A stretch of 6,394 nucleotides of DNA from Tannerella sp. (lineage in GTDB: Bacteria > Bacteroidota > Bacteroidia > Bacteroidales > Tannerellaceae). Shown here one piece after another: positions 1 to 4,315 of this stretch. The position numbers and the translations under genes are program-made. Under the pieces are notes generated by a model. That model saw only the letters and a list, made by a program, of their open reading frames with translations, ran no database searches and was not told the DNA's origin. The stretch spans positions 1 through 6,394 of the forward strand of contig JAISOP010000069.1 in assembly GCA_031275525.1 (NCBI GenBank), given 5' to 3'. The stretch's first letter is position 1. Each line of letters opens with the position of its first letter.

Positions 1-27
1 CGAATGCCTGTTCACACCGGAACCACC

Positions 28-130
28 AAGAACCTTATGCATGTACGCCGACGTATATAGTGCATCTACGTTGACGTATATAGTGCATCTACGCCGACGT
101 AGATAATGCATCTACGCCGGCGTAGATAAT
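28..130. repeat. 23-bp tandem repeat of near-palindromes
   Basis: The 10-bp block ACGTATATAG starts at 51 and again at 74, ACGTAGATAA starts at 97 and GCGTAGATAA at 120, giving an exact 23-bp period. A decayed copy precedes them (about 28-50). Each junction between units forms an inverted repeat: 64-81 and 87-104 are imperfect, while 110-127 (ATCTACGCCGGCGTAGAT) is a perfect 18-bp palindrome. The copies diverge gradually from left to right. The array lies about 250 bp upstream of the first gene of the lipoprotein/barrel operon. It could be a set of binding sites for a dimeric DNA-binding protein or a simple intergenic repeat; no function can be assigned from sequence alone. Confidence 0.85.
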
Positions 131-160
131 GGCGGTCTGATACAGAGCGGTTTGAGAAAG

Positions 161-198
161 GGGACGCCCTCTTCATCCGCTCGCTTCATCGGCGTCCC
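161..198. other. GC-rich hairpin with 8-bp stem
   Basis: GGGACGCC (161-168) pairs perfectly with GGCGTCCC (191-198) across a 22-nt loop. The loop itself holds CTTCATC twice (171-177 and 184-190). No T-run follows on either strand, so it is not a classical intrinsic terminator. It may be the 3' end of a transcript from a gene left of the window, or a structural element of the same intergenic repeat region. Confidence 0.5.
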
Positions 199-242
199 GC
201 TCCATTCCCTGAATGCACAAAACCACGCCGCGCAAAGTATAA

Positions 243-259
243 CAGATAGTCACTATCTG
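243..259. promoter_or_regulatory. 17-bp palindrome, possible operator
   Basis: CAGATAGT (243-250) and ACTATCTG (252-259) are perfect inverted half-sites around one central base. The site sits about 90 bp upstream of the promoter -7 element at 349-356. Odd-centred palindromes of this size are typical of sites for dimeric regulators, but no regulator gene is present in the window. The operator role is inference. Confidence 0.35.
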
Positions 260-292
260 AGTGATTCATTTCACGGGTTTTTACTTTTCTTT

Positions 293-302
293 GCGGTACC
301 GC
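293..302. promoter_or_regulatory. 10-bp palindrome upstream of promoter
   Basis: GCGGTACCGC is a perfect palindrome placed about 47 bp before the -7 element of the operon promoter, just upstream of the expected -33 region. Position is compatible with a regulator site. A short GC-rich palindrome can occur by chance, so this is a weak call. Confidence 0.2.
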
Positions 303-348
303 GGATGAAACAAGGGGAGCTTTTTTAGGCTTTTTATGTGGAATGATG

Positions 349-356
349 TACCTTTG
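349..356 (+). promoter_or_regulatory. Bacteroidetes-type promoter -7 element
   Basis: TACCTTTG matches the Bacteroidetes primary sigma factor -7 consensus TAnnTTTG at every fixed position. The -33 region (about 321-330) is T-rich but has no clean TTTG. Transcription would start a few bases downstream, giving a leader of only about 20 nt before the ATG at 380. The sequence between (AATAAATAATAAAGAAT) is A-rich with no Shine-Dalgarno motif, as is usual in this phylum. Confidence 0.7.
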
Positions 357-379
357 CCAACGAATAAATAATAAAGAAT

Positions 380-823
380 ATGATAAAGTATAGACTATTA
401 GGTGTGATTGTATGGCTGTCGGCGTTGTGTATGGGATTTACGGCCTGCGATAAAAAGGAGACGGAGAACAACAATTTCGCGCAGGCGATTGCCGGTACCT
501 ACAACGGAAAATTGTTGATTAACGACAGTGACGGCGGTAATGCGCAGATCGTAATTACGCGCGTTGACGACCAACATGCGACCCTGAAGATGGACGAAAG
601 CATTGAGGGAATAGCCGTAAAGATAGAGTGCAGGACGGAGGTTACGTATTCAGGGAACCTGTACCGGGTGGCGGGAAACACTACCTTCAACATGGGAACG
701 GTAGACCTGCCGGTGGCTGTAAACGGCACGGTTGACAAGAGCGGGAAAACATCCATATTGATAGAAGTAAACGACGTTCCGCTTATGGGGCGCATATTGG
801 TCACTTTCGAAGGACAGAAATAA
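380..823 (+). CDS. Calycin-like beta-barrel lipoprotein
   Basis: This 147-residue protein is a predicted lipoprotein. The N-terminus MIKYRLLGVIVWLSALCMGF is a signal peptide ending in the lipobox FTAC, with C23 the expected lipidated residue. The mature start CDKKETE is charged and acidic, compatible with the surface-export signal known for Bacteroidetes lipoproteins. From about residue 36 (IAGTYNGKL) to the end (ILVTFEG) the chain alternates short beta-strands in the pattern of the calycin-like family common in Bacteroidetes lipoproteins: a GTYxG opening, a central VxG strand and a C-terminal VxFEG strand. The ATG at 380 directly follows a consensus promoter and gives a proper signal peptide. 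The gene overlaps the next by one base (TAATG), so the two are probably translationally coupled. No ligand can be deduced. Lipoprotein call is firm; the fold assignment is by remembered pattern. Confidence 0.85.
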   Translation: MIKYRLLGVIVWLSALCMGFTACDKKETENNNFAQAIAGTYNGKLLINDSDGGNAQIVITRVDDQHATLKMDESIEGIAVKIECRTEVTYSGNLYRVAGNTTFNMGTVDLPVAVNGTVDKSGKTSILIEVNDVPLMGRILVTFEGQK

Positions 824-1938
824 TGAATCGTCCGAAAAAGTGGTGTATGATGGCTGCGGTGGCGCTTCTGGCCTCCTGCATCCGGGAAGAAGCGCCGAAT
901 CCGGAGGCGGATATTCTTTCGCTTATCTTCCCGGAAAACAGTTTGCGCACAGGCGGGGTGGAAATATACAATGACTATGTGGTGACCTATCCGGGGACGG
1001 AGGTCAATCTGAGGGATTCGGCCATTGTACGGCTGGACGTGTCGCCGGGTGCAACGTGGGAACGGATTCCCAACCCACAGACCAACGATACACTGTTTTA
1101 CATCGAAGTGACTTCCGAGAGCCGGCAATACGCCAAACGATATGCCGTCACACAGGTAGAGGGCTTTCCGGAAACGTTCGGTTTCGAGACCTGGGTCCGG
1201 CCTGCCACCCATTTCCTGTACGAAAATCCGAAGGAAGGCCCCCTGCAATGGTATTCGAGCAACAACGGCGCGGCGATTGCCTGGAGCAGTCCGGGAAAGC
1301 CGGCCGAGGAATATCCTGTCCGGAAGACGAGGTTCAACGGGAGCGCCGCCATGGAACTCAGGACGATGATTGGGCCGGGAAATATTGCCGGAGGACTTGT
1401 TTTCATTCCCTGTATGGCCGGTTCCGCTTACTTAGGCGGTTTCAACGCGCTGACGGGACTGACGAATCCCCTGCGGTCCACCTTCTTTGGCGTCCCCTTC
1501 GACGGCGGAAAGCCGGCCCTGCTCACCGGACATTACCTCTTCAAGGAAGGTACGGAGAACTATATCCTGCCGGACGGGAGCCGCGATGGGACGAAACACG
1601 ACCGGTGCGATATTTACGCCATCCTGTTCAAGGCCGGCGAAGGGCAGGAACAATTCCTGTATGGCGACAATATCGGTGATTCGCCTCAAATCATTGCGCG
1701 GGCACAAATCCGGGAAGAAGACATCGTGGCCGGCCAGCCGGTTTTCTTTGAGTTGCCCTTTCACTATACCGGCCCGACGCCCTTTTCATGGGAAGAATTG
1801 AAGAATCAGCGCTACAAGCTGACCATTGTGTGCGCCTCCAGCAGCAGGGGGCAGTTTTATGAAGGCCGTCCGGGAAACACGCTGATTGTGGACGACCTGA
1901 GTTTGTATTATGAACTATATGAACTATCGGATCATTGA
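823..1938 (+). CDS. PCMD-domain-like surface lipoprotein
   Basis: This 371-residue protein starts with MNRPKKWCMMAAVALLASC, a lipoprotein signal with lipobox LLASC and lipidated C19, followed by the acidic IREEAPNPEAD. Residues about 25-110 look like a small beta-sandwich of immunoglobulin-like type (VTYPGTEVNLRDSAIVRLDV, then FYIEVTSESRQYAKRYAV). From about residue 115 (GFPETFGFETW) to the end lies a region resembling the PCMD family (putative carbohydrate metabolism domain) of Bacteroidetes lipoproteins: the GFETW entry, an AWSSPGKP segment, GGLVF, a FFGVPFDG strand, DIYAILF and a closing TLIVDDLSLYYE strand, a jelly-roll type layout. Such domains are thought to bind glycans, but direct evidence for a substrate is lacking. 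The ATG shares its A with the TAA stop of the preceding gene, and the next gene begins one base after its stop. An in-frame 9-bp duplication sits at the 3' end (1910-1927). Confidence 0.8.
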   Translation: MNRPKKWCMMAAVALLASCIREEAPNPEADILSLIFPENSLRTGGVEIYNDYVVTYPGTEVNLRDSAIVRLDVSPGATWERIPNPQTNDTLFYIEVTSESRQYAKRYAVTQVEGFPETFGFETWVRPATHFLYENPKEGPLQWYSSNNGAAIAWSSPGKPAEEYPVRKTRFNGSAAMELRTMIGPGNIAGGLVFIPCMAGSAYLGGFNALTGLTNPLRSTFFGVPFDGGKPALLTGHYLFKEGTENYILPDGSRDGTKHDRCDIYAILFKAGEGQEQFLYGDNIGDSPQIIARAQIREEDIVAGQPVFFELPFHYTGPTPFSWEELKNQRYKLTIVCASSSRGQFYEGRPGNTLIVDDLSLYYELYELSDH

Positions 1939-1939
1939 A

Positions 1940-2698
1940 ATGAAAAGAAAAACGAAATACGGAATATGGGTGGTCATGGCATTGCTGTGTTTTCCCCTGT
2001 GCTGCTTTCAGGCGCAAGGGAAACTGCCCGGATGGGACTTCCGGATCAACGGCGGTTTCAATATCGGCGGGACGTCGCCCCTGCCTTTGCCGGCGGAAAT
2101 ACGGAAGATTTCCTTTTCACCGCCCGCGCTCTCCCCGCATGTGGCGCTGGAAGCCATTCGCCGGTTGAATGACCGGTGGGGCGTCTCCGCACAACTCGCG
2201 CTTGATTACAAGGGGTTCGAGGTAGAAGACCAAGTCAAGAACCTGTATACGGAAATCGAAATGGACAATGAGATGTACACCGGGAATTTCACGGGGAAAA
2301 ATACAACGCGGATACACAATTCCTACTTCACGCTGCCGGTTATGGCCACTTACCGGATGAGCGAGCGCTGGGAAGTGCAGGCCGGGATGTACGCGGCCTA
2401 TCTCTACAGCGCCAATTTCAAGGGTTCTGCCTCCGACGGATACATCCGCCAGGGCAGTCCGGTGGGCGAGAAGACAATGGTTGACTACGCTTCGTTTGAC
2501 TTTTCGGACAAGCAACGTCCATTCGACTACGGCCTGCTGGTGGCCGGGGAATGGGGATTCAGCCGGCGATTTGCCGTAAGAGGGCAGATCGCCTGGGGAT
2601 TGAACCCGGTCTTTCCGTCGGACTTTACGGGCATTCCGTTCAAGATGTACCACATCTACGGAACGCTGGGTCTCAGTTACCACCTGACCGCAAGGTAG
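1940..2698 (+). CDS. Outer-membrane beta-barrel protein
   Basis: With the ATG at 1940 the product is 252 residues and begins MKRKTKYGIWVVMALLCF, a clean signal peptide with probable cleavage after AQG (residue 27). In-frame ATGs at 1910 and 1919 lie inside the preceding gene and would prepend MNYMNYRIIE, spoiling the signal peptide, so 1940 is preferred. The mature protein opens with RINGGFNIGGTSPLPLPAEI, a signature I associate with small Bacteroidetes outer-membrane barrels. Alternating aromatic and hydrophobic strands follow (VSAQLALDYKGFEV, YFTLPVMATYRM, WEVQAGMYAAYLYSANF, FDYGLLVAGEWGF, FAVRGQIAWGL), ending in YGTLGLSYHL near the C-terminus, as expected for a barrel of about 8-10 strands. 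It is the third gene of the operon, one base after the previous stop. Role is probably a pore or an anchor for the two lipoproteins; that is inference. Confidence 0.85.
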   Translation: MKRKTKYGIWVVMALLCFPLCCFQAQGKLPGWDFRINGGFNIGGTSPLPLPAEIRKISFSPPALSPHVALEAIRRLNDRWGVSAQLALDYKGFEVEDQVKNLYTEIEMDNEMYTGNFTGKNTTRIHNSYFTLPVMATYRMSERWEVQAGMYAAYLYSANFKGSASDGYIRQGSPVGEKTMVDYASFDFSDKQRPFDYGLLVAGEWGFSRRFAVRGQIAWGLNPVFPSDFTGIPFKMYHIYGTLGLSYHLTAR

Positions 2699-2769
2699 AA
2701 GGGGTACAGGATACAAGGTACGGGGCTGTTGTTTATCCGCCAATCTACGCCGGAGGCAATATCACCGTT

Positions 2770-3813
2770 TCACACCGTTTCAAAATCAATCATCGCCTTC
2801 ATCACGCCGTCTCGGTAGCCGGCCACCAGGTTGAAAGCCTTTTGCGTGTCCGGCAGGCTGAAACGGTGGGTAATCCAGTGGTCAACCGCGACGGCGCCGT
2901 CGGCAATCATCCGGACGGCTTCCCGGTCGCAACCGTTTTGTCGGCGGACGTTCCGGATACTAAGTTCTTTCCGGCGCAGGTCGTCCACAGGAAACGAAAA
3001 CCGTGAAAACTCCGGAATCCCGACAATCAGGAGCGTTCCTCCGGGTTTAAGCAGCCGGATGGCCTGGTCGATCGCCTCCTGCCGGCCGCAGCATTCGAAC
3101 ACCAGGTCGAGCAGCAGCGGTTCCGCAGCAGCGATTCCGGCTACGGCATCTTCGCGTGTGACATTATACACAGCTGTTGCTCCACTTTGACGGGCGATGG
3201 CTAAGCGTTCGTCGATCAGGTCGGTCACGTGAACGGTCGCTGCACCGGCCAGCCGGGCGGCTGCCAGCACGCTTAACCCGATGGGGCCGGAACCCAGGAT
3301 AGCAACGCGTTTGTCCCGTATCACACCGGCCAACCGCGCCGCGTAAAGCCCGACGGCCAGCGGTTCGGAAATAGCGGCCTGTTCAAAACGCATGGCGCTG
3401 GGGATGGGGATACAACTGCTCTCCGGCATCACAATGTATTCCGACAAACAGCCGTCCGCTTGCCCGGGACAGCCGAGGAAACGGAGTTTGCGGCAGGTAT
3501 GCGACCGACCGGCCAGACACTGGTCACACGCGCCGCAGGGCATCGCCGGCTCAATGGCGACACGCTCGCCGACCCGCAGCGAATGAACGCCGGCGCCGAC
3601 TTTCTCCACATATCCGGCCCCCTCGTGACCGACCGGAAACGGATATTGAACTACCTGCGAACCGATTTTACCCGTCGCGTAATAATGTACATCCGAACCG
3701 CAGACTCCTACTGCCTGCATCCGGATCAAGACATCCGTATCTTCCCGGACATCCGGTTGGGGCACGTCGAACAGTTCCATCCGCCGCAAACCCGTCAATT
3801 GCATTGATTTCAT
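2770..3813 (-). CDS. Zinc-dependent polyol (sorbitol-type) dehydrogenase
   Basis: This 347-residue protein is a medium-chain dehydrogenase with both zinc sites. Catalytic zinc ligands are C38 (GVCGSDVHYY), H63 and E64 (GHEGAG), with E150 in SEPLAVG, the arrangement of sorbitol/L-iditol/xylitol dehydrogenases. Structural zinc ligands are C93, C96, C99 and C107. The Rossmann fold has GSGPIG at 174-179 and an acidic residue (D198 in VTDLIDE) at the end of the second strand, which favours NAD over NADP. It would oxidise a sugar alcohol to a ketose in the cytoplasm; the exact polyol cannot be read from sequence, and threonine dehydrogenase-like relatives are a less likely alternative. Length is normal for the family and no key residue is missing. 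It is convergent with the lipoprotein/barrel operon across 71 bp and appears monocistronic. A second in-frame ATG (3802-3804) is possible, but the upstream one suits the promoter spacing. Confidence 0.92.
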   Translation of the reverse strand: MKSMQLTGLRRMELFDVPQPDVREDTDVLIRMQAVGVCGSDVHYYATGKIGSQVVQYPFPVGHEGAGYVEKVGAGVHSLRVGERVAIEPAMPCGACDQCLAGRSHTCRKLRFLGCPGQADGCLSEYIVMPESSCIPIPSAMRFEQAAISEPLAVGLYAARLAGVIRDKRVAILGSGPIGLSVLAAARLAGAATVHVTDLIDERLAIARQSGATAVYNVTREDAVAGIAAAEPLLLDLVFECCGRQEAIDQAIRLLKPGGTLLIVGIPEFSRFSFPVDDLRRKELSIRNVRRQNGCDREAVRMIADGAVAVDHWITHRFSLPDTQKAFNLVAGYRDGVMKAMIDFETV

Positions 3814-3839
3814 ATATAACCCTTATTTACAACAAGCGA

Positions 3840-3873
3840 TAAAAGTAGTGGTTTTTCGCGGAATGCCTTCAAA
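3840..3873 (-). promoter_or_regulatory. Probable promoter of the dehydrogenase gene
   Basis: On the minus strand TACTTTTA (3847-3840) matches TAnnTTTG at all but the last base, and TTTG (3873-3870) lies 22 bp upstream, close to the usual 19-21 bp spacing of Bacteroidetes -33 and -7 elements. The start codon at 3813-3811 is about 26 nt downstream, giving a short leader. One mismatch and slightly long spacing make this moderate. Confidence 0.4.
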
Positions 3874-3905
3874 CGAGAGGCAAAAAGAATGAACCCCCAA
3901 AGGGT

Positions 3906-3925
3906 GTATTTCAAATTTAAAATAC
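3906..3925. other. AT-rich weak inverted repeat
   Basis: GTATTT (3906-3911) and AAATAC (3920-3925) can pair across 8 nt in an AT-rich stretch between the dehydrogenase promoter and the heptamer repeats. The structure is weak and no role is evident. Apart from this I see nothing in 3874-3964. Confidence 0.2.
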
Positions 3926-3964
3926 TTACCATGGAGTAGCGTACGAAATAAAGGCGAGGTTTTC

Positions 3965-3995
3965 ATTCTCAATTCTCAATTCCTCACTAACCACT
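3965..3995. repeat. ATTCTCA heptamers joined to CACTAACCACT
   Basis: ATTCTCA occurs twice in tandem (3965-3971, 3972-3978), followed by a third copy with one extra base (ATTCCTCA, 3979-3986), then CACTAACCACT (3985-3995). The last motif is the same heptamer series that forms the long array at 4211-4244. The two unrelated heptamers lying side by side suggest a composite intergenic repeat that spreads or grows by slippage. Confidence 0.7.
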
Positions 3996-4050
3996 CCTGT
4001 GTAACAAAATCATCCTACGCTTCTATTCCTTCTACTGTAATACACGGGAG
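3994..4050. other. Imperfect 10-bp hairpin in intergenic block
   Basis: CTCCTGTGTA (3994-4003) pairs with TACACGGGAG (4041-4050) with one G-T wobble across a loop of about 37 nt. It follows directly after the CACTAACCACT motif. On the minus strand the loop-side region also holds a 20-codon ATG frame (4072-4010), which is too short to call as a gene. The stem may reflect a folded RNA or the internal structure of a repeat element. Confidence 0.35.
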
Positions 4051-4090
4051 GAGTCGTTTGTTTGATACCCATTGTTGTGTAAAGTAGTTT

Positions 4091-4144
4091 GTTCTTTTTC
4101 TTGATAAAAAGAACCAAAAATCAAGGCTTCGTGCGCTTCGCACG
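4091..4144. repeat. Twin-hairpin module, likely dispersed repeat
   Basis: GTTCTTTTT (4091-4099) and AAAAAGAAC (4106-4114) form a perfect 9-bp stem with a 6-nt loop, and CTTGAT in that loop can alternatively pair with ATCAAG (4120-4125). Directly after, CGTGCG (4130-4135) pairs with CGCACG (4139-4144) across a 3-nt loop. I recognise the text around TTCTTGATAAAAAGAACC as resembling a recurrent intergenic sequence in Bacteroidetes genomes; that is from memory and not verified here. No gene is supported on either strand. Confidence 0.5.
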
Positions 4145-4169
4145 TTAAGCGACGCTCGGGAAGGCGAAA

Positions 4170-4244
4170 TAGTGGTTAGCGGTTAGTGGTTAGTGATAAG
4201 TGGGCGTTTTCACTAACCACTAACCACTAACCACTAACCACTAA
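4170..4244. repeat. Heptamer array forming a 27-bp hairpin
   Basis: The right arm carries CACTAAC four times in tandem (4211-4238) plus a partial fifth copy (4239-4244). The left arm carries the reverse complement as GGTTAGC, GGTTAGT, GGTTAGT (4174-4194). Positions 4170-4196 pair with 4210-4236 over 27 bp with a single C-A mismatch (4180 against 4226), leaving a 13-nt loop. It lies downstream of the methyltransferase gene and its likely terminator. It may be a bidirectional transcription block, a repeat generated by inversion of a slippage array, or the end of a small element. Confidence 0.85.
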
Positions 4245-4268
4245 AAAAAACGGCTGCTGCCGCCCGTT
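4243..4268 (-). terminator. Intrinsic terminator of the methyltransferase gene
   Basis: Read on the minus strand, AACGG (4268-4264) can pair with CCGTT (4253-4249), or alternatively CGGC (4262-4259) with GCCG (4254-4251) around an AGCA tetraloop. A run of eight T follows directly (4250-4243). It lies about 50 nt past the TAG stop of the gene. GC-rich stem plus T-run in the right orientation supports rho-independent termination; the stem is short. Confidence 0.55.
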
Positions 4269-4291
4269 CTCCTCCTGCTTTAGCCGACGGA

Positions 4292-4313
4292 GGAGGGATA
4301 AAGGAGGGATAAA
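4292..4313. repeat. 11-bp tandem duplication
   Basis: GGAGGGATAAA occurs twice without gap (4292-4302, 4303-4313), ending just before the stop codon of the methyltransferase gene. CTCCTCC (4269-4275) can also pair with GGAGGAG (4289-4295) to form a 7-bp stem on the way to the terminator. The duplication is probably replication slippage and has no evident role. Confidence 0.6.
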
Positions 4314-4315
4314 AG

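Noticed and set aside
28..130. The 23-bp array as a CRISPR
   Set aside because: Units are contiguous without unique spacers, and no cas gene is present.
499..1248. A 249-codon open frame on the minus strand antisense to the two lipoprotein genes
   Set aside because: It straddles the junction of two well-supported plus-strand genes, has no recognisable domain, and its composition (many R, H, P, F) is typical of an antisense shadow.
2117..2743. A 208-codon minus-strand frame opposite the beta-barrel gene
   Set aside because: It is antisense to a gene with a clear signal peptide and barrel strands, and has no family features.
2699..2769. A terminator between the convergent barrel and dehydrogenase genes
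   Set aside because: Only a 4-bp TCCG/CGGA pairing is visible and there is no T-run on either strand, so no intrinsic terminator can be supported.
4010..4072. A 20-codon minus-strand frame starting ATGGGTATCAAACAAACG in the intergenic repeat
   Set aside because: It is too short and lacks a visible promoter or ribosome site. It lies inside a structured repeat; conservation at codon level would be needed to call it.
4035..4170. A minus-strand stretch of about 44 codons reading ALIFGSFYQEKEQ
   Set aside because: It has no ATG start and overlaps perfect hairpins; it is more likely translated repeat sequence than a gene.
4170..4244. GGTTAGT repeats as a telomere-like sequence
   Set aside because: The resemblance to TTAGGG-type repeats is superficial; the heptamers are internal, inverted and short, in a bacterial context.
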